Source: Coriobacteriaceae bacterium (lineage in GTDB: Bacteria; Actinomycetota; Coriobacteriia; Coriobacteriales; Coriobacteriaceae). Taken from it: 38,176 bases of DNA. The notes under the pieces were generated by a model. The model had not been told where the DNA came from and ran no database searches. It worked only from the letters and a program-made list of their open reading frames with translations. Position numbers and translations under genes: made by a program. Each line of letters opens with the position of its first letter. The stretch's first letter is position 1. The stretch covers positions 1 through 38,176 of the forward strand of contig CABJBO010000022.1 in NCBI GenBank assembly GCA_902363875.1, read 5' to 3'. Shown here piece by piece: positions 1-7,898 of this stretch.

Positions 1-66
1 ATTCAGTCCAAGTTTCGGGGCGCAGTTCACTGTCCCCTTTGTGGTGGTTTTGGGTCTGAGGCGACA
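1..66. other. Non-coding window edge downstream of pckA
   Basis: No gene is visible here. Bases 33-53 (CCCCTTTGTGGTGGTTTT core) closely resemble the right arm of the hairpin at 32036-32066, so this is probably a partial copy of the same dispersed intergenic motif. No clear terminator for pckA is visible before the window ends. Confidence 0.4.
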
Positions 67-1737
67 CTAATGGCGGAGCCCCAGCAGACCGCGGCCGCGA
101 TGACGGGCCTCGGCGGGCACTTGGGCGTGCGGGCCGGCAGCCTTGACGGACTCAGGCAGGTGCGAGTACTTCTTCTTGAAGTTCTCCTCGAACATCACGG
201 CCAAGTTATGCGCGGCCTCGTCGTAGCGCGCGGTGCTCTGCCAGTACTGGCGCGGCACCAGGATGCCGTCGGGCACGCCGTGGCACGTGGTGGGAATGTC
301 GACGTTAAAGATGTCGTCGTGCACAAACTCGCTATCCTCGATGGTGCCGTCGAGGGCGCGCGCGACCAACGAGCGCGTGTAGGCCAGCTCGATGCGATGG
401 CCCACGCCGTAGCCGCCGCCAATCCAGCCGGTGTTGACCAGGTACACACGCGTGCGGCCGTCGGCGATGCGCTCACCGAGCATCTTGGCATAGACCATGG
501 GGTCGAGCGGCATAAACGGCTCGCCAAACAGCGAAGAGAACGTGGGCGTGGGCTCGGTGACGCCGACCTCGGTGCCGGGGATCTTGGCCGTAAAGCCCGT
601 CACGAAGTGGTACATGGCGGCATCGGCCGTCAGGCGTGAGATGGGCGGCAACACGCCAAAGGCGTCGCAGGTCAGGAACAGCACGACGCTTGGAGTGGTG
701 CCCATGCCCTTGGTCCACGCGTTGGGAATGTGCTCCACAGGGTATGCCACGCGCGTGTTGTGCGTGATCGAGATGTCGTCGTAGTTGGGCTTGCGGTTCT
801 CGTCGAGCACCACGTTTTCGCAGATCGCGCCAAAGCGGACAGCGTTGAAGATCTCGGGCTCGTGGAAGGCGTCCAGGCCCTCGCATTTGGCGTAGCAGCC
901 ACCCTCGATGTTAAAGATGCCCATGTCAGACCAGCCGTGCTCGTCGTCGCCGATCAGCAGGCGCGTGGGATTGGCCGAAAGCGTGGTCTTGCCGGTGCCG
1001 GACAGGCCAAAGAACACGGCGGTCTCGTGCGTGACGGGATCCATACTGGCCGAGCAGTGCATGGGCAGCACGTCGTCCTCGACGGGCAGCAGGTAATTCA
1101 TGACGCTGAAAATGGACTTTTTGATCTCGCCGGAATAGCCGGTGCCGGCGACCAGAATCACGCGCTCCTGGAAGTTAATGACCACGGCGGCGCTGGAGTT
1201 GAGGCCCTTGATGGCGGGATCGCACTGGTAGCCCGGCGCGGCGAGCACACAGAAGTCCGGCTCGCCGGTGCGTGCGATTTCACGGGCAAGCGGGCGGGCG
1301 AGCATCTGCTTAATAAAGAGCGCCTGGCTGGCACGCTCGCAGGCGACAAGCAGACGACGCGTATGGTTGCGGTCGGCACCGGCCATACCGCGAGTGACGA
1401 ACACGTCGCGCTCGTTGAGATAGTCGACGATGCCGGCCTTGATGGCCTCGTAGCTCTCGACAGATAGCGGGCGGTTGACGGCACCCCAGGCAATCTTGTC
1501 GTGAACATCGGGGGTGTCAACGATAAAGCGGTCATTAGGCGAGCGGCCAGTGCGCTCCCCCGTCTCGATCACCAGCGCGCCGTTGGAGGCCATACGACCT
1601 TCGTTGCGACGGATGGCGTGCTCGACGAGCTCGGCTGCCGGCAGGTCGACCAGCAGGCGGGGCTGGTTCTCGGCGGGATCTTCGACCAGCGTAATGCCAA
1701 AGTTGGACAGAACTTCTGCAGGGGTAATACCTGGCAT
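67..1737 (-). CDS. pckA: Phosphoenolpyruvate carboxykinase (ATP)
   Basis: ATP-dependent PEP carboxykinase, 556 aa. It interconverts oxaloacetate + ATP with PEP + ADP + CO2 in the cytosol; in gut fermenters it may run in the carboxylating direction. The PEPCK P-loop GLSGTGKTT is at about residues 244-252, followed by the kinase-2 motif LIGDDEHGW, both typical of the ATP-type family; the RTGRSPNDRF substrate-binding segment is near residues 62-71. The reading frame stays open upstream, but the ATG at 1737 has a near-perfect AAAGGAGG at 1741-1748 and gives the normal family N-terminus, so the longer start is rejected. The last ~17 residues, rich in Arg and Gly, look like a lineage-specific tail. 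Two dyads upstream may be regulatory. The gene is monocistronic and diverges from the flippase gene. Confidence 0.97.
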   Translation of the reverse strand: MPGITPAEVLSNFGITLVEDPAENQPRLLVDLPAAELVEHAIRRNEGRMASNGALVIETGERTGRSPNDRFIVDTPDVHDKIAWGAVNRPLSVESYEAIKAGIVDYLNERDVFVTRGMAGADRNHTRRLLVACERASQALFIKQMLARPLAREIARTGEPDFCVLAAPGYQCDPAIKGLNSSAAVVINFQERVILVAGTGYSGEIKKSIFSVMNYLLPVEDDVLPMHCSASMDPVTHETAVFFGLSGTGKTTLSANPTRLLIGDDEHGWSDMGIFNIEGGCYAKCEGLDAFHEPEIFNAVRFGAICENVVLDENRKPNYDDISITHNTRVAYPVEHIPNAWTKGMGTTPSVVLFLTCDAFGVLPPISRLTADAAMYHFVTGFTAKIPGTEVGVTEPTPTFSSLFGEPFMPLDPMVYAKMLGERIADGRTRVYLVNTGWIGGGYGVGHRIELAYTRSLVARALDGTIEDSEFVHDDIFNVDIPTTCHGVPDGILVPRQYWQSTARYDEAAHNLAVMFEENFKKKYSHLPESVKAAGPHAQVPAEARHRGRGLLGLRH

Positions 1738-1778
1738 GGGGCCTCCTTTAAAAGCGCGACACGTGGACGAGGCGCGCA

Positions 1779-1827
1779 CTTTACTCACGTAAAGCCCGTT
1801 GTACCCGATATGCAAAAACGTTTTTGC
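1779..1827. promoter_or_regulatory. Two perfect dyads upstream of pckA (candidate operators)
   Basis: The sequence shows CTTTAC-tcac-GTAAAG at 1779-1794 and the uninterrupted 16-bp palindrome GCAAAAACGTTTTTGC at 1812-1827, 42 to 90 bp upstream of the pckA start. A palindrome centred on CG with A/T arms is the usual shape of LacI/GalR-family and CcpA-like operators, which would suit carbon control of pckA. Which protein binds is not shown by the sequence. Confidence 0.4.
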
Positions 1828-1879
1828 GGCAACGGCGAAGCGCCCGCCCAACGGTCAAAAATCGCACGCAAGCGGCCTA

Positions 1880-1987
1880 GTCGTTAGGGACACTCTTGAA
1901 CAGGCAACAACCAAGGAGCGTCCCCGGATGCCAGCACTTAGGGACGTTCCCAAAGTGCCGGCACATAAGGAACGTCCCCAAATGCCG
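1880..1987. repeat. Four imperfect copies of a 27-bp tandem repeat
   Basis: Units begin at 1880, 1907, 1934 and 1961 with an exact 27-bp period. The last two are most alike: GCACTTAGGGACGTTCCC and GCACATAAGGAACGTCCCC followed by AAATGCC or AAGTGCC. The first two are diverged but keep the (T/A)AGG(G/A)AC core in register. The block sits between the divergent pckA and flippase genes. Function is unknown. Confidence 0.75.
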
Positions 1988-2055
1988 TCTACTGAATGGC
2001 GCCGCCGCAATTATCGAACAACCTGTTCAAAAACACGAACGAACACCGTCGCGTC

Positions 2056-2061
2056 TATACT
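2056..2061 (+). promoter_or_regulatory. Candidate -10 element of the flippase gene
   Basis: TATACT lies 28 bp upstream of the TTG start and just before the GAAAGGA ribosome binding site, a good position for a -10 box. No convincing -35 lies 16-18 bp upstream, so this is a weak call. Confidence 0.3.
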
Positions 2062-2089
2062 AGAGCGCAGCAATAGAAAGGACTCCGCT

Positions 2090-3664
2090 TTGAGCATCAC
2101 GCCCATCGATAGCATTCGCCGCGCCATCGCCCGCCGCAATGGCGTCGCCGACCCCACCGTATCGGACGGGGCGCACGGGCAGGGCGGACGCATCGAGAAC
2201 GGCCTGTTCCCCGCATCGCACACCGCCGAGGAGCTCGCACGAATCCAAGAGCTAAGCCAGCGTAACGCCGGCGGTCCCGACAGCAGCCAGGCCACACGCC
2301 GTCGTCGCGAGCGCGATCGCCAACCCGGCCCCATCCACCGCATGGTTAACGCATGGTGGAACCGCCTGCTCGGCGCTGTCTACGGCGGCGGCTTCTCCAC
2401 GCAAGAAGCCGAGTACGAAGATCACGCCACCCGTCGCGACTACCTTTGGAATACCCTGGGTACCGCCGTATGGGGTATGGCGTTTCCGCTGCTCACCATT
2501 GTGTCGACGCAACTCGTAGGCGCCGAGGAGGCTGGCAAGTTCTCCATCGCCTTTGTCACCGGCACGCTCATCATGATCGCGTGCAACTACGGCGTGCGCA
2601 ACTTTCAGGTCTCGGACATCGACGAAAAAACCTCCTTCGCCTCCTACCAGCTCAACCGCTGGCTCTGCGGAGCGCTCGCGCTGGCATGCGGCCTGGTATA
2701 CAGCAGCGCCCGCGGCTACGATGCGCAGATGGCCACGATCGGCCTAGGCGTCTACCTCTATAAGGTGATCGACGGCATCGCCGACGTGTACGAGGGCCGC
2801 CTGCAGCAGGCCGACAAGCTCTATTTGGCCGGCATGAGCCAAACGCTGCGTTCCATCGGCGTCATCGCAATCTTTAGCGTGGCACTGTTCCTCACGCACA
2901 GTATGCCCATCGCCGCCATGGCCATGGGTGTCGCCGCGATTGCCTCGCTCGTACTGGTCACCGCCCCGCTCGCCCTGCTCGAAACCGAAAAATCACGCCG
3001 CATGAGTCTGCGCGAGGCTGGCCACCTGTTTATCCAGTGCGCCCCGCTCTTTGGTGCACTGTTCCTGTTCAATCTCATCGAGAGCATGCCCAAGTTTGTG
3101 ATGGAGGGCACGCTGGCCTACAAGTATCAGCTGTACTTTAATGCACTGTTTTTTCCGGCGCAGGCAATTTTGTTGAGCATTGGATTTATCTATAAACCGC
3201 AGCTCCTGCGTCTGTCGAGCATTTGGGCAAATCCGCGCAAGCGTCGCCGCTTTGACCTGATTATTGTTGCCGTTATGGCACTGATTGTGGTCATTACCGG
3301 AGCGTGCGCCGCATTTATGGCAGGCCCCGGCATCCCTATCATGAGCTTTATGTACGGCCTTAGCTTTGAGCGCTACCGCACGCTGGCGCTGCTGATGGTC
3401 GTCGCCGGCGGCATCACCGCTGCAATCGACTTTATCTACGCCATCATCACGGTGTTGCGCCACGCCGGCGACGTCACCAAGATCTACCTGATCTGCTTCG
3501 CCGTAAGCGTGGTGCTGCCAGTGATCCTGATTAAGCTGCTGGGTCTGATGGGTGCTGTGGTGAGCTACCTAGCCATCATGGCCCTACTCCTGGTGCTACT
3601 GATTATCGAGTACGCCCACATCCGCCAACGCATCGAACGCGACCGCAACCCATACGGCGCCTAA
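2090..3664 (+). CDS. Polysaccharide flippase-like multi-pass membrane protein
   Basis: A 524-aa membrane protein. The first ~115 residues are hydrophilic and Arg/Gln-rich and probably cytoplasmic; the remainder holds about 12 hydrophobic segments. The arrangement resembles the MOP superfamily (Wzx/PST-type oligosaccharide flippases, also MATE), so a role in moving lipid-linked sugars across the membrane is the best guess. There is no sequence motif that fixes the substrate. The start is taken as TTG at 2090 because GAAAGGA lies 7 bp before it; the upstream part of the open frame runs through the 27-bp tandem repeats and is not coding. No glycosyltransferase neighbours are present, so it is not obviously part of a polysaccharide cluster. 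The long N-terminal tail is unusual for a flippase. Confidence 0.7.
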   Translation: MSITPIDSIRRAIARRNGVADPTVSDGAHGQGGRIENGLFPASHTAEELARIQELSQRNAGGPDSSQATRRRRERDRQPGPIHRMVNAWWNRLLGAVYGGGFSTQEAEYEDHATRRDYLWNTLGTAVWGMAFPLLTIVSTQLVGAEEAGKFSIAFVTGTLIMIACNYGVRNFQVSDIDEKTSFASYQLNRWLCGALALACGLVYSSARGYDAQMATIGLGVYLYKVIDGIADVYEGRLQQADKLYLAGMSQTLRSIGVIAIFSVALFLTHSMPIAAMAMGVAAIASLVLVTAPLALLETEKSRRMSLREAGHLFIQCAPLFGALFLFNLIESMPKFVMEGTLAYKYQLYFNALFFPAQAILLSIGFIYKPQLLRLSSIWANPRKRRRFDLIIVAVMALIVVITGACAAFMAGPGIPIMSFMYGLSFERYRTLALLMVVAGGITAAIDFIYAIITVLRHAGDVTKIYLICFAVSVVLPVILIKLLGLMGAVVSYLAIMALLLVLLIIEYAHIRQRIERDRNPYGA

Positions 3665-3744
3665 TTAGCTGCCCCCGGTACCGGAATTTGCGATGGAATC
3701 ACCCCGGCTGGGGTCTCGTTGCGGACGATTTGCGACACGCAGAA

Positions 3745-3867
3745 CTAAGTGAGTAGACTTTTGCCGAATCCCTGACCACACCGGCAAAACACAAGTCAAT
3801 GACCTGCGGTTTTGTTGAGGCAAATTTGCCGGCTGCTCGGCATTTCCAAAAAAGCCTACTCACTTAG
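3745..3867. repeat. Nested palindromic intergenic element, 123 bp
   Basis: Outer arms CTAAGTGAGTAG (3745-3756) and its complement (3856-3867) match perfectly over 12 bp and extend with a mismatch. Inside lie a second pair, TGCCGA / TCGGCA (3762-3767 and 3837-3842), and a third, CCGGCAAA / TTTGCCGG (3781-3788 and 3825-3832). The whole could fold into one long hairpin. It lies in the 395-bp gap between the flippase and metallophosphatase genes, which holds no ORF that looks real. Confidence 0.7.
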
Positions 3868-3880
3868 CCAGCGGGCAGCC

Positions 3881-3928
3881 AAAAAAGAACCGTCGCGACG
3901 TCGTTTGACTCCGTTGCGACGGTTTTTC
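3881..3928. terminator. Bidirectional intrinsic terminator between convergent genes
   Basis: The stem AACCGTCGC (3888-3896) pairs with GCGACGGTT (3916-3924). A run of A precedes it and a run of T follows, so it can end transcription of both the flippase gene (+) and the metallophosphatase gene (-), which converge here. The loop is long (19 nt). Confidence 0.65.
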
Positions 3929-4022
3929 GAGCATTTTCGCGCTGCCGAGGACGCAGACGCTCCTCATTTCTAGCGCTTACCGAGCAAGCAGGCGCTACTC
4001 TCCGAAAGTAGTCAAAAAAGAC

Positions 4023-4040
4023 CCGTCCCAAATTAGCTAC
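4023..4040 (-). repeat. 18-bp dispersed motif, copy 1
   Basis: CCGTCCCAAATTAGCTAC is the exact reverse complement of 6837-6854. It lies just downstream of the metallophosphatase stop codon. An 18-bp perfect match within 38 kb is unlikely by chance. Confidence 0.6.
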
Positions 4041-4060
4041 GGTAGAAAGGCGGAACAAGG

Positions 4061-4900
4061 TTATTCGCCCGGGTTGATATTCGCATAGAACTCGACCCCG
4101 TCGTCCAGGCGCAGGATCCCAACGCGGCCAAACTCCGATCCGGTGGCAGCGGCGCAGTCGATGTCGATGCGATCGGGCACGCCGGCGGTGTCCTCGCCGC
4201 CCAGGCGCACGATCTGCCCGCGGCCCAACTCCTCATCGAGCCCCGCCAGGCCGCCCACCTCGCAATAACGCCCGAGCGACACCGTGGGCGTGTGGCCGCT
4301 CACCACGACCGGGCCCTTGCCGTCGGCAGAAAGCAGCCCTGTCGGCGCATCCCAGTAGCCGTGACGAATCCACAGCAAGTCATCGGACGACTGCACCGCA
4401 AGCATCTGCTGCAGCAGTTCGCGATCGGCGCCAACCGCTCCGGCACCATCGGCACAATCAACCCCATGTTCAAGCAAAAACGCGCGCGCCGCCTCGGTCT
4501 GGATGCCGGCATGCACCAGCAGGTACGGACGCTCGTCAGTCTCGGCCACCGCGTAGAGCGGCAGCGTCGCCATCCAACGCACGAGCCCCTCGTACGCCTC
4601 AAATTCCATGTCGTTGAGCTGCTGACGGGTAGTCCAACCGCCGTTGATATCCCAGGTCTCGGCATCGAGCGGATCCTGGCCAATGATGGCATCGAGCATG
4701 ATCTGCTCGTGATTGCCCTTGAGCACGCGAGCGTTGGGTAGCGAGCGCACGAGCTTAATAACGCCAACCGGATCGGGCCCGCGATCGATCATGTCACCCA
4801 GCACGTACAGCGTATCGTCGGACGCCAGCGAAATCTTGGACAGGGCCTCGTCAAGCGCACGCACGTGCCCGTGAGCATCGGATGTCACATAGGTCGCCAT
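4061..4900 (-). CDS. Metallophosphoesterase, PP1/ApaH-like
   Basis: A 279-aa calcineurin-type phosphoesterase. The metal-binding signature is intact: the DAHGH motif near the N-terminus (residues 8-12), GDMIDRGPDP (about residues 35-44), GNHE (about 62-65) and later histidines including SGHTPT. This pattern is shared by bacterial Ser/Thr protein phosphatases (PrpA/PrpB) and symmetrical Ap4A hydrolase (ApaH); the sequence alone does not decide between phosphoprotein and dinucleotide substrates. The ATG at 4900 is preceded by AAAGGGAGG. It is monocistronic and converges with the flippase gene. A promoter candidate lies at 4976-5004. Confidence 0.85.
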   Translation of the reverse strand: MATYVTSDAHGHVRALDEALSKISLASDDTLYVLGDMIDRGPDPVGVIKLVRSLPNARVLKGNHEQIMLDAIIGQDPLDAETWDINGGWTTRQQLNDMEFEAYEGLVRWMATLPLYAVAETDERPYLLVHAGIQTEAARAFLLEHGVDCADGAGAVGADRELLQQMLAVQSSDDLLWIRHGYWDAPTGLLSADGKGPVVVSGHTPTVSLGRYCEVGGLAGLDEELGRGQIVRLGGEDTAGVPDRIDIDCAAATGSEFGRVGILRLDDGVEFYANINPGE

Positions 4901-4953
4901 GGAACGCCTCCCTTTACATTGCGACCGAAGCCCGGAGCCGCAACTAAAACTTC

Positions 4954-5004
4954 AAGTTGAACTTAAACGTTATCCATTGTACTCCGTTGCAATAAAGCTG
5001 GAAA
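4954..5004 (-). promoter_or_regulatory. Candidate promoter and downstream dyad of the metallophosphatase gene
   Basis: On the minus strand TTTCCA (4999-5004) and TACAAT (4976-4981) are separated by 17 bp, a fair sigma-70-type promoter. Just downstream, near the expected start of transcription, lies the dyad AAGTT-g-AACTT (4954-4964), similar in sequence to MerR/SoxR-family boxes but not placed between -35 and -10 as those normally are. The rest of the 325-bp gap up to 5225 holds nothing I can identify. Confidence 0.35.
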
Positions 5005-5225
5005 GGGTTGCATACCGTCAACGGTCGCCAGCGCACGCCTGCCAACCCGGACCGCTCACGCCACGCCGTCTAGCCCAGCGCCACAACCAGCGCCGCTCGC
5101 GTCGCAGCCTCGTGTCGAAAATGCGCACGCCCGCAATCCAAGCCCATAAACCCACCATCTTTGGGTACAAATAAACGCAGATAACTGACCGTGCCACGCC
5201 AACCACCCAGGAGCGGACACCATCC

Positions 5226-6827
5226 ATGAACCAGATACTTCTCTTTATCGGCCTCGTCATTATTCTGTGTCTGACCATCAAACCCGTCGGCAAAAAGCTC
5301 CCCTTCCCCACCCTGCTCATCTTTATCGCGCTCGGCATGCTGCTGGGCGTCAACGGCCCGGCGCATATCGACTTTAGCGACTATGCGCTCACCGAAACCG
5401 TCTGCAGCACGGCGCTGCTGTTCATCATGTTCTACGGCGGCTTTAACACCAACATCGACCGTGCCAAACCCGTCGCCGCGCCCGCGGTGCTGCTGAGCAC
5501 GCTCGGTGTCGTCATCACCGCTGGCATTACGGGTGCGTTTGCGCACTTTGTACTGGGCTTCGACTGGATCGGCGGCCTGCTGCTGGGCTCAGTCGTGGCG
5601 TCGACCGATGCGGCGAGCGTCTTTAGCGTGCTGCGCGAGCACAACCTGTCGCTGCGCGGCGGCACCGACTCGCTGCTCGAGGTCGAATCGGGCTCAAACG
5701 ACCCCGTCGCCTACATGCTCACCGCGGTGCTCGCGACCCTCGCGGCCGGCGGCAACATCGACATCCCCATGCTGCTGGCCAAGCAGATCATCCTGGGCGT
5801 GGGGTTGGGTCTTGCCATCGGCTGGGCATCCAGCCGCCTGATAGAGCGCGCACGCGCAACGGCCGAGGGCGCGCAGACCATCTTTTTGTTCGCCGTGGCG
5901 ATCGTTGCCTACGCGCTGCCGAGTTATCTGGGTGGCAACGGCTTTTTGGCCGTATACCTGGCCGGCATCGTGCTGGGTGCCAGCGACATCACCGGCAAGG
6001 TCGAGATGGCGCACTTCTTCGATACCCTCACCGAAATGGCCGAGATGACCATCTTCTTTTTGCTCGGCCTGCTCGTGACGCCCGCCCGCCTGCCGCAAAT
6101 GCTGCTACCGGGCCTGGCGCTCATGGCGTTTATGCTCTTCGTGAGCCGCCCCATCGCTGTTGGTGCGCTGCTGGCGCCCTTTAAGACGAACCCCCGCCAG
6201 GTTGCACTCGTGAGCTGGGCGGGCCTGCGCGGCGCGGCTTCGGTCGTATTTAGCCTCTTTGCCGTGGTGACCGGTATTCCCGGCGGTCACGACCTATTTG
6301 ACCTGGTGTTTGTGATTGCCGTATCGAGCATCGTGGTGCAGGGCTCGCTACTGCCGGCGGTGGCGAAAAAGCTCGACATGATCGACGCAGAAGGCGACGT
6401 GCGCCGCACGTTTAACGACTACCGCGACGAAGACGGCATGTCGTTTGTTAAGCTCAAGGTGGGAGCTGGACATCCGTTTGCCGGGCGCTCGCTTGCCGAT
6501 ATTGGCAGCGCTACGAACATGCTCGTCATCCTGGTGCTTCGAGACGGTGCGCACCCGGTGCTGCCCAACGGGGATACCGTGATCGAAGAAGGCGACCTTC
6601 TGGTTATGGCCGCGCCGACGTTTGAGGAGCGTGCCGAGGTTACGCTGCGCGAGGTCACCGTGACGCCCCATGGACGCCTGGCCGGTCAGCGCCTGCGCGA
6701 CGTGCCGCAAGGCAAGCACCCCTTTATCGTCGTGATGCTCAAGCGCGACGGTCAAACGATCATCCCCGACGGCAACACCCAAGTCCACGCCGGCGACGAA
6801 GCCGTCATCGCCACGCTGGCGTCGTAG
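5226..6827 (+). CDS. K+/H+ or Na+/H+ antiporter, NhaP2-like (CPA1) with RCK_C domains
   Basis: A 533-aa cation/proton antiporter. Residues ~1-385 carry about 12 hydrophobic segments with the CPA1 features GSVVASTDAASVFSVL and VESGSNDPVAYML (the ND pair expected to carry ions) and SWAGLRGAASVV. The C-terminal ~140 residues contain two TrkA-C/RCK_C-type repeats, each with a PNGDT- or PDGNT-like turn and an EGD or AGDE segment, expected to bind a regulatory ligand in the cytoplasm. Length and order match bacterial NhaP2 (CvrA). The start ATG has CAGGAGCGG about 10 bp upstream. It converges with the DUF3800 gene, 13 bp away. This looks like the native chromosomal flank of the defence island. Confidence 0.88.
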   Translation: MNQILLFIGLVIILCLTIKPVGKKLPFPTLLIFIALGMLLGVNGPAHIDFSDYALTETVCSTALLFIMFYGGFNTNIDRAKPVAAPAVLLSTLGVVITAGITGAFAHFVLGFDWIGGLLLGSVVASTDAASVFSVLREHNLSLRGGTDSLLEVESGSNDPVAYMLTAVLATLAAGGNIDIPMLLAKQIILGVGLGLAIGWASSRLIERARATAEGAQTIFLFAVAIVAYALPSYLGGNGFLAVYLAGIVLGASDITGKVEMAHFFDTLTEMAEMTIFFLLGLLVTPARLPQMLLPGLALMAFMLFVSRPIAVGALLAPFKTNPRQVALVSWAGLRGAASVVFSLFAVVTGIPGGHDLFDLVFVIAVSSIVVQGSLLPAVAKKLDMIDAEGDVRRTFNDYRDEDGMSFVKLKVGAGHPFAGRSLADIGSATNMLVILVLRDGAHPVLPNGDTVIEEGDLLVMAAPTFEERAEVTLREVTVTPHGRLAGQRLRDVPQGKHPFIVVMLKRDGQTIIPDGNTQVHAGDEAVIATLAS

Positions 6828-6836
6828 CGGGCGGGG

Positions 6837-6854
6837 GTAGCTAATTTGGGACGG
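6837..6854 (+). repeat. 18-bp dispersed motif, copy 2, overlapping the DUF3800 stop codon
   Basis: GTAGCTAATTTGGGACGG is the exact reverse complement of 4023-4040. Read on the minus strand it encodes the last residues (VPN) and the TAG stop of the DUF3800 gene. Confidence 0.6.
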
Positions 6855-7518
6855 CCTTCTTTCTAACTTCTTTTAGTAAGCCTTTTTTAAACGCAGTACT
6901 ACCACCAAAAAACTTCTGGTCAGTATTAGTCTGCTTATTTGCCTGATATTTCAGACTCGTGAACTCAATGGTACAGACATAGTCCGCGGCCTGAGCCAAA
7001 TAGTAATCCGATGAAGTTGTCGGCTTATAGATAACTGCATTTTTAGCCAAAGCGTAATCGATTGCCTTGTGAAGCGCGCTCGAAACCGAACCCTGTCCTC
7101 CGTCGTAGTAAATCTTCACAGCATCAAACTGCTGAAACCAACTCAAATTATCGAATATGAAATCGATGATTTCACGCCGCATCGCATCAGCGATCAGTTT
7201 AAGAGTTCGATACCGATGCGTCTTGAATACAAACACCTTGTACGAGATGGGCAAATGTCGAAACATAACTCGAAATAGTGAAAACAGCCTTTTTCTCTCA
7301 CTGATGTCCAAGTCCTTGAACTGATCTTTTCCATTCATGAGAGGAGAAGCATGGAACGGAAGAAGCGGCAATCCGCTTTCGGCTACCGCCCTTTCATATT
7401 TCTCTATTCCCTCAGCGATGGGAGTATCTTGTTCATGAAAAACAAAGGCAACCAGATAGTATTTTTCACGAAGATCATCGCTTCCAGATTCATCAATAAA
7501 GATACTCAGCTCTCGCAT
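6841..7518 (-). CDS. DUF3800 domain protein
   Basis: A 225-aa protein of the DUF3800 family: an N-terminal FIDESGSDD motif (DESG is the family hallmark, expected acidic metal ligands of an RNase H-like fold), a central YYDGGQGS segment and a C-terminal QAADYV motif. Biochemical activity of the family is not well established; members are frequent in mobile and defence islands. The ATG at 7518 is chosen because TAAGGA lies 6 bp upstream; an in-frame TTG two codons earlier is less likely. The gene begins only ~12 bp after the BREX terminator, leaving little room for its own promoter. Base composition is low: 7141-7200 is 24/60 G+C, against about 60% in the housekeeping genes, which points to acquisition by transfer. 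Confidence 0.8.
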   Translation of the reverse strand: MRELSIFIDESGSDDLREKYYLVAFVFHEQDTPIAEGIEKYERAVAESGLPLLPFHASPLMNGKDQFKDLDISERKRLFSLFRVMFRHLPISYKVFVFKTHRYRTLKLIADAMRREIIDFIFDNLSWFQQFDAVKIYYDGGQGSVSSALHKAIDYALAKNAVIYKPTTSSDYYLAQAADYVCTIEFTSLKYQANKQTNTDQKFFGGSTAFKKGLLKEVRKKAVPN

Positions 7519-7530
7519 GGGCAATCCTTA

Positions 7531-7559
7531 ATAAAAAAGCCGGGGAAAACGTCCCCGGC
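7531..7559 (-). terminator. Intrinsic terminator of the BREX operon
   Basis: On the minus strand the stem GCCGGGGA-cgtt-TTCCCCGGC is followed by TTTTTTATT. It lies 115 bp after the stop of the 65-aa gene and marks the 3' end of the BREX transcript. Confidence 0.85.
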
Positions 7560-7673
7560 ACTTGGAAGCCCTCTCTTAAGAGATGACCACCTAATTTATA
7601 CCATGAAGTTGGACGTATATTCAAGCATGAGTATAAAATACAAACATATGTTCGTCAATAGCAAAGGTGACCA

Positions 7674-7871
7674 TCATTCAGCGTCGCCATCGACAGCAAA
7701 GTCGCGGAGGTCGAGGCCTTCGCGCTCGGCTCGGGCTAGCAGCTCTTGGGGCGACTCGTCCTCGATATCTACCACGTCGAGCATAGCGGCCGGAAAGCCC
7801 ACGCCGGTTGCACTCCCAACACGGTCAAGCAGACTCTCGCGCAGCTGGTCAGCATCAATGTCGATCTTCAT
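7674..7871 (-). CDS. Small acidic protein, last gene of the BREX operon
   Basis: A 65-aa acidic protein, not recognised by name. It has a helix-forming N-terminus (residues 1-18), a Gly/Ala/Phe-rich middle (GVGFPAAML) and an amphipathic helix containing ESPQELLARAEREG. I recall similar ~60-aa proteins in Clostridia and Coriobacteriia but know no function. The AGGAGG before the ATG is strong, the gap to the preceding 450-aa gene is 27 bp, and the operon terminator follows, so co-expression with BREX is likely. Confidence 0.65.
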   Translation of the reverse strand: MKIDIDADQLRESLLDRVGSATGVGFPAAMLDVVDIEDESPQELLARAEREGLDLRDFAVDGDAE

Positions 7872-7898
7872 GGTGAAACCTCCTATCAGGCCAGGCCC

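Noticed and set aside
1738..1851. Upstream extension of the pckA frame
   Set aside because: The AAAGGAGG at 1741-1748 fits the ATG at 1737, and the extra residues do not resemble the PEPCK N-terminus.
2018..2032. CGAAC-aacct-GTTC as a LexA box upstream of the flippase gene
   Set aside because: The Gram-positive LexA box has a 4-bp spacer (CGAAC-N4-GTTCG); here the spacer is 5 bp and the last G is missing.
1799..2089. Upstream extension of the flippase frame
   Set aside because: It runs through the palindrome and the 27-bp tandem repeats and the TTG at 2090 has a good ribosome binding site.
3690..3720. ACCCC-ggct-GGGGT as a terminator for the flippase gene
   Set aside because: The stem is short and no T-run follows; the hairpin at 3881-3928 is a better candidate.
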